A DNA stretch of 64,000 bases. It comes from Strobilurus pachycystidiatus. Taxonomy: Eukaryota; Basidiomycota; Agaricomycetes; Agaricales; Physalacriaceae. Position numbers and translations under genes: made by a program. The stretch lies in assembly GCA_019915135.1 (NCBI GenBank), contig JAHLMK010000045.1:20342-84341 (forward strand). The letters run 5' to 3'. The notes below the pieces were generated by a model, which saw only the letters and a list, made by a program, of their open reading frames with translations, searched no databases and was not told the origin of the DNA. Shown here in pieces: positions 9,541 to 21,480 of the stretch (positions within the stretch are counted from its first letter, which is position 1; each line of letters begins with the position of its first letter).

Positions 9541-12500
9541 CACGTCGGCTTCACGATGAACCCGCCGGATAACGGACTGGCTTCAAGGGCAGCAACCTCC
9601 CCTGCCTTGTTCAATCGTTGCGTCTTGGATTGTTTTGGTGATTGGTCAGATCAAGCCTTCTACCAAGTCGGTCTGGAGTTCACCAATAACCTCGACCTGG
9701 ATCCTTCTTCCTACTACGTCCCGCCGATTTAATTTCCCATTGCGTATCGTGGACTTTCCATGCCACCTATTCACCGAACGGCCGTTGTCAACGCTCTTGT
9801 CCACGTTCATTCCTCTTTGCATCAGATCAACAAGCGTCTTAGTCGATGCCAAGGTCGATACAACTATGTCACGCCGCGCCATTACTTGTCTTTGTGAGTT
9901 GGCATATTACAGTGACACGCAACTGAGATAACAGAACTATGTCAGCATCAATCATTACGTTCGCCTTTACACCGGAAAACGCGTCGAACTGGAACTTGAA
10001 GAGCAGCAGCGACGTTGGTTCAGACAAACTTCGTGGCACCGTGACGCAGGTGGAAGAACTTCGGAAGAGTCTTGCTATCAAACGGACACAGCTGGAGGCA
10101 AAGGATGCCGAATCGAACGAAAAGTTGAAGCGCATGGTGTCCGACCAGCAACAGGCGGAGCAGAAGAAGACCGCATCCAACGAAATGCAAGCTGCCTTGG
10201 TCGAGCAAGATAAGCACATCGAGCAGAGAAAGGCCATTGCCGCAGCAGACCTCGCCAACGCAGAACCCGCCGTTCTTGAAGCCCGAGCCGCCGTCTCCAA
10301 TATCAGACGGCAGCACTTGCAAGAAGACCGAGCCATGGCCAATCCTCCGGAAGCAGTCAAATTGGTGATGGAATCCGTTTGTACTGTCCTTGGCCACATA
10401 GTTGACAGCTGGCGCACGGTTCAGGGTATCATGGGTCGTGAAGATTTCATCCAGAATATTGTCAACTTCGACACTGCTGCCCAGATGACCAAGCATCTCC
10501 GCGACGTCATGAAAAAGGACTTTCTCAGTAGGCCCACCTACAAACTTCGAAACCGTACAGCGTGCCAGTAGGGCTTGTGAATCGTTGGTGAAGTGGGTTT
10601 TGGTCCAAGTACAGTTCTCCGACATCTTGGATCGCGTGGAGCCCCTTCGAAACGAAGCCCAATCTCTGGAAACCCAGGCGGAGACGACCAAGAAGCAGGC
10701 GACTGCGATCATTGATATGATTGCTGAACTCGAGTCGAAGATTGCGCGCACAAAGAAGAGTACGCTCTTCTGATCAGGGAAACCCAGGCCATCAAGGTGG
10801 AGATGGAGCGGGTGCAAAGCAAAGTCGATCGCCGTATGAAGCTCTTGGAAAGTCTGTCCTCCTAATGGAATGTCTACCATCGTTGGGGACGTCTTGTTAT
10901 CCGCAGCATTCCTAGCGTATGGAGGCTTCTTCGACCAACACTATCGTGAAGTGATGTGGCAAGATTGTCTAATCATCTCATCGACGCAGCAATCACCTTC
11001 AAACCCGAGCACTCCTCAACGGAGTATCTATCCACCGCGGACGATCGTTTGAGCTGGCAATCAAAGTCACTTCCAGCGGACAACTTGATCACAGATAATG
11101 CCATCATGCTCAAGCGATTCAACCGCTACCCGCGCTACCCGTTAATTATCGACCCGACAGGCCAAGCCACTTCTTTCCTCCTGAATGAATACAAGGAGCG
11201 ATCGCGAAAGATCACTGTCACCAGTTTCTTGGATGAGGCGTTCCTGAAAGTGCTCGAGAGCGCCCTTCGCTTTGGCAATCCGTTGTTGATCCAAGACGTG
11301 GAGCATCTAGACCCCATCGTACTCAACAAAGAGATACGACGAACAGGTGGTCGGGTGCTCATTCGTCTCGGCAGTCAGTACATCGACTTCTCACCATCCT
11401 TCATCATGTTCCTTTCGACCCGTGATATATCGGTCGAGTTTTCTCCATATATCTGCAGTCGAGTTACGTTCGTTAACTTCACCATGACCCGAAGCAGTTT
11501 CCAAAGCCAATCTCTCGACCAAGTACTCAAAGTCGAACGTCCCGGCACGGAACGCAAGCGAAGGGATCTCATGAAGATTCAGGGTGAATTCCGCCTTCGC
11601 ATCCGCACTTTGGAGAAGCTGCTTCTTCAGGCCCTCGACGAATCATCCGGAAACATTTTGGACGATGATAAGGTTATCGATACTCTGGAGACCTTGAAGC
11701 GCGAGGCTGCGGAGATCACATCTAAGGTCGAAGAGACTGATGTCGTGATGAAAGAAGTTGAACAGGTTAACGCTGAGTACCTTCCCCTTGCACAGGCCTG
11801 CACTGCGGTGTTCTTCGTCTTGGAACAGATGAACCTCGTCAATCACTTCTTCTAGTTCTCGCTGCGCTTCTTCTTGGACATCTTCTACTATATTCTGCAC
11901 CACGACCCTCATCTCAAGTGTGTTTCAGATTATAGCATTCGTCGGGATATCCTCTTGAACGACTTATTCCTGGTTGTTTACCGCAGGACGTCTCGGGCAT
12001 TGCTTTATCGATATCACGTCATGCTTGCCGTATTGTTGGCACTGGTGAAACTGCGAGGAATCGAGGACTTCACTGATGAGCTCGATTTCTTGCTAGACAG
12101 TGCAGACAACGTCGTCGCTACCGTCGGCGGCGCTACATCCTCGTATATCGCGTTCTACTCCCCCGACTAAATGTTACGCCTACATGATTACGCGAAGCAG
12201 CCCATTTTCATGTCGGTTCAGACGAGCATCGTCGAACAAGAAGATCAGTGGATTCTTTCATCCAGTCTGCCAACCCGGAGGGATCTGTACCCAGCCCGTG
12301 GGAGCCAAGCACTCGTAAGTTTCCTGGGAGAAGGCGAACGATCGATGCATGCTAATCTTTCTATTAGCTGCTGTTGAGGCGATTCGAGCCATGTTGATCG
12401 TCAAACTTTGCTCGTGCCCTGACCGCCTACTGCAATCTATTGCCCAGTTTGTCCGCGTCGTGTTCAACACAGACCTTTCCCTCGAATCTGCATACGAGCT

Positions 12501-13865
12501 TGGTGCAGTGGTGTTAGATGAAGTACCAGCTGCCACGCCCCTCGCGCTGATTTCCGTACCGGGACATGATGCCAGTTATCGTATCGAAAATCTCATCAAG
12601 ATCAGCGGGATGAGGTTGTCTTCCGGTGCTATGGGTTCCGAAGAAGCGTTCGCGTTAGCCGATTCGGCCATTGCTGCTGCCGCCCGCTCAGGAACCTGGG
12701 TACTTCTCAAGAACGTCCATTTGGCACCACAATGGCTTTGGCAACTCGAGAAGAAGCTACATACATTGAATCTCACTCGCAACTTCCGTCTATTCTGACG
12801 ATGGAAGCCAATCCTTCGATACCTGTCAATATCCTACGACAGTCGAGGCTGATCATGAACAAACCTCCCCCGGGTGTCAAAGCTAACTTCCTTGACTCGC
12901 ACCACAGTATCCCTCCAGCGAGGCTGTCGGAAGGTTCAGCAGAGAAAATTCGCTTGTATTTCCTTCTTGCCTTGTTCCATCCCGTTGTTTAAGAGCGTCT
13001 CCGTTACGTTCCCCTCGGCTGGAGCAAGTCCTATGACCTAAATGGTTCCGATATGGCTTCAGCATTCATCGCTATCGATACTTGGCTTTCCACTGTTTCC
13101 AATGGTCGTGCCAACATTGATCCTGTGACGATTCTTTGGGACGCTCTCCGTACACTGGTCGAGCAATCGGTGTATGGAGGACGAGTGGACAGTGATTTCG
13201 ATCAAAGGATCCTTGACTCCTTCGTTGATGCCTTGTTCACCCCGTCGGCGTACAACGTAGATTTGGATCTCGTACCGTCCTTGCATGATGGTCATGTTCT
13301 CACAGCACCGGACGGCACGAAGATGGATCAATTCCTGAGCTGAATATAGAACCTGCCTGATCGTGAACCGCCTTCATGGTTGAGCTTGCCGCCTAGTGCT
13401 GAACGGGCTATTGCTATTGCTCAAGGTCGGTACCCCTCCGGACTGCCTTAGATGTCCTAACGTATTCTTCTAGGCAACGAACTGCTCAACAATTTGCGGA
13501 AGATGAGGCTGCTTTCAGACGACGATGACGCCAACCGCTTCGGCTGAAAACAGCGACACGCAACCCGCATGGAGGCGCAGCTTGCATGACCGCTGCAAGA
13601 AATGGCTACAGCGGCTGCCAGAGGTCGGTGCATAGATTGTGTTGAAGCTTTCTCCGTCTGATTTGCTTGTGGAAATTCAACGTTCTGCCCCAGGCCAACG
13701 ACAACCAAGACCCACTGTACCGACTGTTCTCTAGGGAAGGCGAAACTGGCCGTCGCCTCATCGGCACGGTTCGTAGTGACCTGTCAGAACTTGTTAAAGT
13801 CTGCCGAGGGGAACTGAAGCAGACTAACCATCTACGCAGCCTCATGAGTGATTTGACAAAAAGTG
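9541..13865 (+). pseudogene. Cytoplasmic dynein heavy chain C-terminal half, decayed
   Basis: Remnant of the microtubule minus-end motor heavy chain. In order: the end of AAA4 ([18 protein letters not shown] from about 9,556), the stalk coiled coil 1 and microtubule-binding tip (RTQLEAKDAESNEKL, MANPPEAVKLVMES, about 9,950-10,560), coiled coil 2 (10,585-10,860), AAA5 ([26 protein letters not shown], 10,956-11,855), AAA6 (YRIENLIKIS, GTWVLLKNVHLAPQWL, 12,350-12,780) and the C-terminal region (GELKQTNHLRSLMSDL, to about 13,860). An in-frame TAG at 11,853 interrupts NHFF/FSLRFFLDI, a TAA lies at about 12,168, and there are several frameshifts. Introns remain at 12,315-12,367 and 13,426-13,473. 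The N-terminal half is absent. Confidence 0.92.
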
Positions 13866-14510
13866 ACATCTTGTCCGGCCGAATCATTAGTTTGAAATCA
13901 TTAGTTTGCTCAAAGGCGCATCGACGGAGGTGAACACCATGGTGTGGCACTCGGAGGGAGCACAGGTGTCATGGTTGACATGCCACGGTGGATAGATGCG
14001 CATCTAGGTAATCGTCCCTGTCCAGGTGACGAAAGACTGGAGATTTGCATAAAACTTCAAGAGGCGGTGCTCCAAATCCAGCGGGAGAATGAAGCCCTTC
14101 TCGATTCCGAGGGAAGTTGATACTTACCGGAGGGATCATAAAGGAACCAGCCAATGGATGTGGTGCTGACGTATGTGGTCCAGGACGCAGACGTTAAACT
14201 AGATTTCGCATTGTCTAAATCATAGCTTCCGGTGTCTTCCCGGGAATGTGGGCATAAGACAACACTTGGTCATCGCTGCCCAGAGCACTCGAGTGGGAAC
14301 CAATTGTAAATCGCCGGTGTTCTCGGCAATCAAAGATAAGATGGCCGGGCGAACCAATGCGAACCGAACCGATCCGCATGCACATACTCCGAAATGTATT
14401 CAGGCCATCTTCATCCGCGCTTATATTACCTGCCACCATGTCTCATAACGATTGTATTCAAAGCTAATCCCTTTTGACTGTGGTCTGTGTTCTCTCTTCT
14501 TCTCGCCTCA
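13866..14510 (+). other. Intergenic stretch after the dynein fragment
   Basis: No supported gene. It contains a short direct repeat (ATCATTAGTTTG twice, about 13,884-13,908). It also has a plus-strand open stretch near 14,030-14,119 with a coiled-coil-like reading (KLQEAVLQIQRENEALLDSE), possibly a further captured exon piece. A 74-codon minus-strand frame at 14,215-14,439 could not be assigned. Confidence 0.4.
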
Positions 14511-15700
14511 ATGGACAACCAAGGTTACTATATCTTCGAAGATGTTGGAAGGCTCAAATACCCATACCCAGACTTCTTCGGTCTGAGTGACGACGTGATC
14601 CATGGGATCTTCACGAGCGAGGTGTTGAGCGTCTTCGATCTCAATTCCGCGGCGCTCTGCAATCATGAACTCTACGACATAGTCAGGGACGTTCAATGGC
14701 GCCGCATCGATTTCCGCTGTCTAGAAAGTACAAGATCAACTTTCTATCTGGAAGACGAAGGCTCCATTTCTAGGCATGTCCGCGTTCTACGTTTCATCGA
14801 CCTCCCCCCGCCCAATGCGTTTATATCAAGGAAATCGTAGACCACACATGTGCCAACATCGCCTCCGCGCAACGCGTCGAGTCCCATTTTGTCTGGACGA
14901 CGCTTCCAGACCACTCTGTTCCTATCCCTCTCGAACACGCTACAAACTGCTATCGCGGTTTATATGCCATTCTATCTACCCTACTCCAATGGACGCCCAT
15001 CGAATCGCGTAAATGTGACTCTTTAATCATATCCTACCAAACCGACGCGCGCATCGACGAGGACCCTGTTGTCAACCACATCCCCACTCCTCTGATTGCC
15101 ATGTGCGAAAAAAAAACCAGAGCACCTCTCAGTCCCCTTGTTTGGCCGTTATGGGCATCGTGGGCTTTGCACCAGATCGATACAGTCCAACATATCAGCC
15201 TGACCGTCCCAGTCTCTCACATGCATTGCGCGCAAGTGTTCTACGACGTGGCTTCGGCAAATATTCGCGCCTTCTCCCTATCGTTTTCGGCTAGTAACGG
15301 TATGTAATTCGACGCGTGCAAGTCAAAACCTCACATCCGCACAGACGAAGCTTGTAAACCGTTCGAACTTCACGGTAGTTCCGCACTGAGAGAGTTGTAT
15401 CTGCGAACATCCGGCGCGAACCTACAATTCGCGTATCAAACAATCCACACGAAATCCTTCGCTCACACACTCGACAAAGTCACCTTCTGTGTTCAGATGC
15501 GCGACGTTCCTCTGAACGCCACCCATTGGCATGATCTCATGACGGCCCTGGTTGACACTAGTTTCGAGCCGAACCTTGTCCTTGAGGTCAAGGGTTCATA
15601 CGCCACCATGATGCTACTTGAACGGCAGGTCGACATCATCCAATCGTGGGCAAGAACCAAGTTTGGCGAACGCCTTTCTTGTTCGGTGGAGCGTGTCTGA
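14511..15700 (+). pseudogene. F-box-like protein 4, frameshifted by one missing C
   Basis: Same gene as at 55,729-56,919, but the C run at about 14,806-14,811 has six C instead of seven. This shifts the frame after residue 102. Exon 1 is 14511-15299, the intron 15300-15344 (GTATGT donor) and exon 2 15345-15700. It is either a recent inactivating mutation or a homopolymer sequencing error; the rest of the frame downstream is intact, which favours error. See the copy 2 entry for the protein. Confidence 0.7.
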
Positions 15701-15836
15701 ATTTCGAGGTCAGTCTCAGAATCCGTCGTTCGGAGGTCACTAAATGGAAATAAATTGACAGATATTCAGTTTTGTTCAATTTTTTTTGTACTCGACTCAA
15801 TTGAATGCCATTCATATTCAAATATCCATGTACACA

Positions 15837-15843
15837 TATATAT
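15837..15843 (+). promoter_or_regulatory. TATA-like element of accessory gene A
   Basis: TATATAT lies 59 bp before the ATG at 15,902. A CGACTCAATT half-site identical to one arm of the palindromic repeat at 34.55 kb lies about 45 bp further upstream, near 15,793. Confidence 0.4.
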
Positions 15844-15901
15844 GTACGCCAGAATACATGACGGCTTATTCTTCACCGTTCCCCCTTGCAGTTGTTGAAT
15901 C

Positions 15902-16925
15902 ATGTCGACTTTCCGTGCCATTATCAACGGCGTTACTGTTTCTGGCTCACCATGCTTTGCTCACCATCATACGATGTGTCCTCTCAGTATGGCTACTAAA
16001 TTGTCTGTCGACAACACATCGCACGTCGTTGTTTTCATTGGTCAAAAACGATACTCGTGCGAGATTCCGGTCGTGCCGACATCGTCTCTCACAGACAGAA
16101 TTTTGTTGGGTACAAGTTGGCTCGACTCGATGTGGCGAAATGGGAACATTCTAGGTAGGATTTACTCGTTTTCATACCACCGAACTCTGACATGTGTAGT
16201 GCCGTTCGATGCCATCTACAATCTCTGCAATTCATTGATGGCTGTTAAAGACCACGAGGAAGAGTTTATCATGAACATGACCGAAAAGAAATTGTCATGT
16301 TCTCTGTCGTCCCACGGCTTGCTGGGTCGTATCACGGGTACCTATACGTCTTTGGAGGATAAGCGAAAGATGTTACTGGACCATCTTCTCTTCGATCACT
16401 GTCGCAGAGGTGCGGGTCCAGTTTGCCGGTGCGTGAACTGTCTATGTACATCGCATGGTCTCATAAGTCCAAAGCGAGCTATCCATCCAATGTTTCAGTG
16501 GTCATGTCTCTCCGGGCTATTGCGCGCTTTCCTCACTCTTGGCGTTCATACCCCATGTCGATTCGTCTTGTCTAGCAACAATCGCTGCAGTATTCTGCAC
16601 TACGCCGACGGATATCGATCTCTTCCATGCCGTCGACTCAGCTATACGGAGTCGTTTGACCTCTATGCATTACGGTCCGGTCGTTGGATCGCGCCCTTAT
16701 TGGGCCGCTCACCTCTGTCGGCAGTTCTTTGAGAACGATGCTCGGTTCATTCAACGCTTCGCAGACGCTCATCGCATCGATACGAGAAACAAAGATCGCG
16801 ATGCTTTGATTGGGGATGTTCTACGCCATGCGAGGGAAGGGCAATGTGCCGACTATCGCGGTGTTGCGTCGACGTTCGTACCCATTGGCTGCCACGATTG
16901 GTTGATGTCAGAAGACAGGGAGTGA
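15902..16925 (+). CDS. Helitron-associated accessory protein A (310 aa, three exons)
   Basis: Exons 15902-16154, 16200-16428 and 16475-16925 join in frame to 933 nt, with introns in phases 1 and 2. The N-terminal domain (about 84 aa) is beta-rich and ends DRILLGTSWLDSMW. Exon 2 opens VPFDAIYNL and holds SSHGLLGRI and LLDHLLFDHC, ending GPVCR at the splice. Exon 3 contains GHVSPGYCALSSLLAF, a helical module around RLTSMHYGPVVGSRPYW and FADAHRI, and ends VPIGCHDWLM. The family is unrecognised, but genes B and C in this window have the same layout and splice positions, and the Helitron replicase N-terminus appears related. No signal peptide or membrane helix. Confidence 0.75.
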
Positions 16926-17635
16926 AGGAGTCGCTGTCATACATCATTCTTCCTTATTTCCATCCTAAGAACAGTCAAATTTTGATACCTCGAAAAGAAG
17001 TGTCGGTGTACAATAGTTGTTCATGTCGAATAAAAAAGTGACCCATTTCTTCACGATGTTCATCACACGTTACGGCGGTTCTGTAGACAGGGTGGAGCGA
17101 CACTGAAACAATATATTGCAGGCCTTATAGACAGATTCATGGATTGTAAAGCGCGGCATGGATTAAAGATGTGTCTTGACATCTTCTTTTTCGGACAACG
17201 GTGGCACCTACCGCGTCAATTCAGTAACATGATGTATGTTATTGATGTATTCGCGTACCTTTCCATCCACTCCTCATCTCCACATGTATCCTCGGTCGAT
17301 ACAGTCCTTGTACGGGCTAGGGTAAATCGGCGGAGCAGCGTCCTTGTTCGGTGGTATTGGATGTGATTGACAGAACAGTTTGTTTGTCTTGGACCCACTG
17401 TCATTGTATACACATATGACATGGGCCCAGCCGTCGAGACGAATGATGCGGTGAGGAAGATAAAAGAGAAGAAGAAGAGTGTGTGACATCACGCCAGTGC
17501 CTGTGATACCGTGATACCGTTGCCGAAGTGTTGCCGAAATACCGATGACAATGCCAAGGGACTGAAACGTGCTCGATCGTGGTTTGGTTTTCAATCAGTG
17601 ACGTTGCACATCGCACTCATCCACTCTCGCTCGAG
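16926..17635 (+). other. Intergenic stretch holding one copy of a 34-bp repeat
   Basis: No gene supported. The only notable feature is the 34-bp repeat at 17,393-17,426, followed by a purine-rich AAGAGAAGAAGAAGAG tract and two neighbouring GTGATACCGT-like direct repeats near 17,507-17,520. Confidence 0.5.
17393..17426 (+). repeat. 34-bp dispersed repeat with palindromic core (copy a)
   Basis: A 34-base block from ACCCACTGTC to ATGACATGGGC recurs at 37,589-37,622 in the same orientation with a single mismatch, and at 58,612-58,645 in the large repeat. The core TGTCAT...ATGACA flanks GTATAC. Flanking sequence is loosely similar for about 80 bp (a GTGTGTGACATCAC-like sequence follows). It could be the terminus of a non-autonomous element. 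Confidence 0.75.
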
Positions 17636-17989
17636 CTACGTGTGTTGACGACTCTGATCTCTGTCTAACTTTCTAGCAGCGAACAATGTCTTGCAGTAAC
17701 TCAAGACAATATTTTGCGCCAAACAACTATCCCTCGCGACGAAACTAACTATGGGCGCGTATACACGCTTGTACGTTCCGACCATGAATCTTTCTTGTCC
17801 CTTGACTGTCTCATCATGAGCCTGCTCCGCCGTACGAGCCTCCTCTTCGTAATATCTCCGCGTACCTGGACGGCCACCAGTATTACCCATACTGAGTATC
17901 ACTCGAGATGGAAGTATGACCTGAGGATACCAGAAGTCTCGCATCGGCCATCCAAAACTTAAAATCACACCGGTTGGTACTATTTTCAT
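17636..17989 (-). CDS. Hypothetical small protein (117 aa)
   Basis: Minus-strand open frame from an ATG. The product has a hydrophobic N-terminal third (VILSFGWPM, VILPSRVILSM) followed by a charged segment (RRYYEEEARTAEQAHDETVK). No family recognised. A single-exon reading is assumed. It could be the 5' exon of a longer gene or a chance frame, although the charged helix-like segment looks coding. Confidence 0.4.
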   Translation of the reverse strand: MKIVPTGVILSFGWPMRDFWYPQVILPSRVILSMGNTGGRPGTRRYYEEEARTAEQAHDETVKGQERFMVGTYKRVYAPIVSFVARDSCLAQNIVLSYCKTLFAARKLDRDQSRQHT

Positions 17990-18719
17990 CTATCCTTCCT
18001 CAAAATTAACGCCTGAATAGAAGAATAACTCAACATCCCTACCTATCCTCGTTTTCACTGCGTCAGGCGCTAGCAGCAACATACTGGATGGTCTAGAAAA
18101 CTTTTTCAACGGGGTATTTCAGCATGGCATCATTAATTTGCATCCGGCGTGCATGTATTTGTGAACACGTACGTCCGAGCCGCTACTTTTATTCACGGTT
18201 TTCACGTCAACTAACGATATTCAGTTTCGTCCTGTATTGACTTGACATATCGGAATTTATGTGCATCATTCAATCCATTGATCTGCATATGCCCAGAACT
18301 TAAAGCACAACTACTACGAAATGCATCGCGATATCTACCAGGCGAACTCACAGTTCCGATATCGTCTTCAGGACATGCCCGCCCGGACTCCTTTTTTTGG
18401 ACTGCGTCGAAACTGAATTGCGGACGATACGAATGACTCAAGACAACGCAGACGCCAGGCGCGCTTCTCGATCGTTCCCATACCGAGATGGGGGCATTTT
18501 CTCAGTGGTACTGGGATATCATACGTGAGATACATCTAACCTTGTCACCACGCCCACCCTGTGGTAACCCGACTCCCCCTCCACGTCCTACCCCCCTGCA
18601 CTTTCCCCTATACCCCTACAGTCACCTCTTTTGTCACCGAATCCGTACCATGGCTCTCCAACCCACCTCGTCCCCGTCCTATTCGCACGCGGAGCCACAA
18701 TCACACGTGCAGGTGACGA
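17990..18719 (+). other. Intergenic stretch where the two copies begin to differ
   Basis: No gene supported. The first indel against copy 2 lies at about 18,079 (GCTAGCAGC versus GCTAGCAAGC at 59,298), and several more follow within 500 bp. A pyrimidine-rich tract lies at 18,545-18,625. Confidence 0.5.
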
Positions 18720-19935
18720 TTATCGTGTCAACTGTGCGCATGTCGGACCGACTAGGGGATATATATAGAGGGAAGTAGGGGGGGTGAGATGAGATAGGGT
18801 GTGGTTGTTATATGTGGAAGTTGTGAGGGAGAAGGGGATCAAGTTGGGGAGAAGGGGGGGAAGGGGGGGGAGGTGGGAAGAACGCGGGAGGTATCTCCCA
18901 AGTCGAACTCTCGTCCATCCATCTCCTGGCTGGGCGGCGCTACGGACGTCCAGGAGCACCGACGCTCGCAGAGGAGCGCATCAGGTCATCTGCCGACGCC
19001 GAACCATCAGACGAAAACGACGGAGCAGGTGATGAGGACGCGCTGCGCTGCAACGGGAAGACAGCCGAATACTTGCTTGCCATCTCTGTTGGACTCAGGC
19101 GGAGTACTCGGCGCATCACAAACCCGAAGACACTACCGAAACTGTTGCTGTAGGGAGCCGCCGCAGATGCAGTATTGATGGGAGGTGGAGGGGGCAAGAG
19201 TTTGACAGGGTCCGGTGTTCCCCCACTGCTCTGCCGAAAAGAGAAAGATGGCTTGGCGTTTATTCCTTGGCATCGAGAGTCAGAAGAAAACTGGGGCCGA
19301 ATGCGAGGGGTCTCGGTGCATGACTAGTGGTCGACGATGAAGAACCATCAAACGCGATCATAGGCTTCAGCGTTGTGTTTTTATTGGGCGTCGTTGCCTG
19401 TGAAGCAGACAAGGATTGGAAAGGGCGCTAGCATCTGCTGGCTCCCGCTGGTCGAAGCTGAACGACGAGCAGGGGTGGACGTGGAAGCTGGCGCAGATGC
19501 TGGTTGTCCTGAACCAAAAGGAGAACCCGAACGCCCACACGATGGCAATGAGTGCCACATACATATACGCGGCCAATACCACGCAAACGATAAGTCTTTG
19601 CTTGTTAAGGAAAGCAAAAAATGACAAGTACGTCCCTCACCTGCGAACCATATCCTTGCCTTTCTTCATCAAGATTGTCAGTCGCCGCCCTGTGTACGTC
19701 CCACCCACGATGGCATATTAAGCGTACGCGTCCCCGCCACGAACGTTGACCGCGCCCGTACCATCCTACTCGTCGCCGTCCTGTACGGTAAATTTGTATC
19801 CATCAAATTCGATTCGTTTGGAGACGCGCGTCGAACCCACGGAGAGTTGATCGGCGCAACATGAGTACGACGTGGCGAGAGAGAACGCGGGGACGATGTC
19901 ATCGCTCTGTAAGCGATGGGATTGCTAACAGCCAT
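18720..19935 (-). CDS. Single-pass membrane protein, Ser/Pro-rich (frame damaged in this copy)
   Basis: Minus-strand multi-exon gene starting at 19,935 (MAVSNPIAYRAMTSSPRSL). A probable intron ends at ACACAG before GRRLTILMKKGKDMVR. A second intron (GTGAGG to AAAG) leads into a strong transmembrane helix, LIVCVVLAAYMYVALIAIVW, with basic residues on its N-terminal side. A Ser/Ala/Pro-rich tail follows (GQPASAPASTSTP, SSSTTSHAPRPL, LPPPPPINTASAAAP, APSFSSDGSASADDL). Indels against copy 2 break the frame in different places in each copy, so the exact protein cannot be read from either. The topology suggests a type II endomembrane protein. No family recognised. Confidence 0.5.
18775..18880 (+). 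other. G-rich tract with several long G runs
   Basis: Contains at least five runs of four to eight G on the plus strand, spaced by one to a few bases, within the C-terminal Pro-rich coding part of the minus-strand gene. Run lengths differ between the copies. It has G-quadruplex potential, and it is also a likely site of base-calling error. Confidence 0.5.
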
Positions 19936-19986
19936 TGATCATATCTTAGCTTTCACTCTCACCACCACCTCAAAGCACACCTCAAG

Positions 19987-20697
19987 ATGAAGATCTTCCA
20001 GTAAGTCTTCTCCTCATTCCTCAGTGGTCTGCTGTGCTGAATTTTGGACAGAAAAATTCACAATTTCATCATGGGCATGTGTATGCCTAGGTAAGTTTTG
20101 TATTTTTTACTTGCTTCCAAATTCGTCGTGCTCACGGCTCCAAGCGCCGCCGATCAGCAAGATACCGACGCTGGTTACGAATTGGACCCCATCGACATCC
20201 CGGGGATCGAGGAACGGGTGAGCGGGAGCATGTCTGCTCGTCCATCGGATTCCGTTCCGGATTTGAACGCCGATGGTTTAGAGCATTCGTGACGCCGCCG
20301 TACTTGCTGGCGCCGTGTGCGCTGACGATTACGGATTGGGAAACAAGGTGCGTTATAGTTTGTATCTTGCGTGGCGCAGGCTAAATGGCCGCGTCCAGAA
20401 TTCTGCGCATCATCCCTATCCCGGAACTTCCGTGGCCAACAACGCCGACGCGAATCTTGGAGACGGACGCACGTCTGGGTACACCTCCGCGGCGAACATC
20501 GAGGACGATGGAAATGATACCGTTGCGGGACCCAGTGATCAACAGGTAAGTTTTTCATTCGTCTACATTTCTTCCACGTCATTCAACTAACTGCGACACC
20601 ATATGTATTCAGTCACCTTGAGGCGCCAACGCCTCACGAATCGACGACGAATGACACCTATCGAGGATACACGGAGGATGATGGCGATGTGGCGTAG
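19987..20697 (+). CDS. Small hydrophilic acidic protein, several introns (frame damaged in this copy)
   Basis: Starts at ATG 19,987 (MKIF) with a GTAAGT donor 14 nt later, 52 bp from the divergent start of the membrane-protein gene. Downstream coding pieces are SAADQQDTDAGYELDPIDIP (about 20,140-20,215) and GDGRTSGYTSAANIEDDGND (about 20,457-20,520). The last intron is at about 20,546-20,612 (GTAAGT to TTCAG). In this copy the final exon reads into a stop after two codons because one G after the acceptor and one A further on are missing; copy 2 has both. A hydrophobic stretch before SAADQQ could instead be read as a signal peptide. The exon structure in the middle is unresolved. Confidence 0.4.
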
Positions 20698-21480
20698 ATT
20701 TTCTTGAGCACGTTTGCATGACGCAGAAAAATTTGTATATACATATCTCCAATAACGCACTCGTATTCATCTTGTATCCTGTATGCCGTATCAATCGTAA
20801 ACTTCGTAAATTTTGAATAGTGCGGGCGTGCACTGCTTTGGGCCGGTCGGTTTCGGGTTCCGCCGCGCGCCGGCCCTTCCAGTAATGGTTGAGGGTCTTA
20901 CCGACGTCAATGTCTTCCGATCGGCATTCAAGAAGTGGTGATCGACTTCAGTTGACTGTCGAAATAGGAGTCGTTTTGCAGATTTGAAAAACATTACCTT
21001 GCTTGGAAGGATTTGTCAGTTATTGTCGAATGAATAGGTAGCGTCATTGTATAGCTCGTCAAATGTTTGGGTATGGGGTATTCGTGGGGTATTCAGTAAC
21101 TATTTGAAAAGGGTGCGTACTTCGGTTCTCGACAGAACTAGCTACTACTAGGTTGCGGGTGAACCTTGTGTGTCACTCAGGGTTCTCTACGTGCTGCCTC
21201 AGTAACGGTCCGTGTAGTCCGGTAAAAACACACCAGCCGCAGTTTCCCGGATACTGGCAATGGTATACAGACCCACTTGGGACGCCGATTGGTCGTATCG
21301 GGAGTTGCCGAACGCCGGCCAAGCTGGTTCAGTTCTGTTTGAGAACTGTGCGAGAACCGCTTCAACTTGTTCTCGTTGCCGTTCAAGCCGAACAAACTGT
21401 TAGGCTTGGCGCGACGACAAAATCTCTGACCTCACCCTTGGTTTCGTTCGTCGCCCTTCTCCATCCTTCTTCAATCCAAT
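20698..21480 (+). other. Intergenic stretch before accessory gene B
   Basis: No gene supported. It contains a GC-rich island (about 20,820-20,880, CCGCCGCGCGCCGGCCC) and two TGGGGTATTC direct repeats near 21,073-21,101. Confidence 0.45.

Noticed and set aside
9869..10880. Minus-strand frames of 182 and 286 codons
   Set aside because: Antisense of the dynein stalk coding sequence; the plus-strand reading matches dynein throughout.
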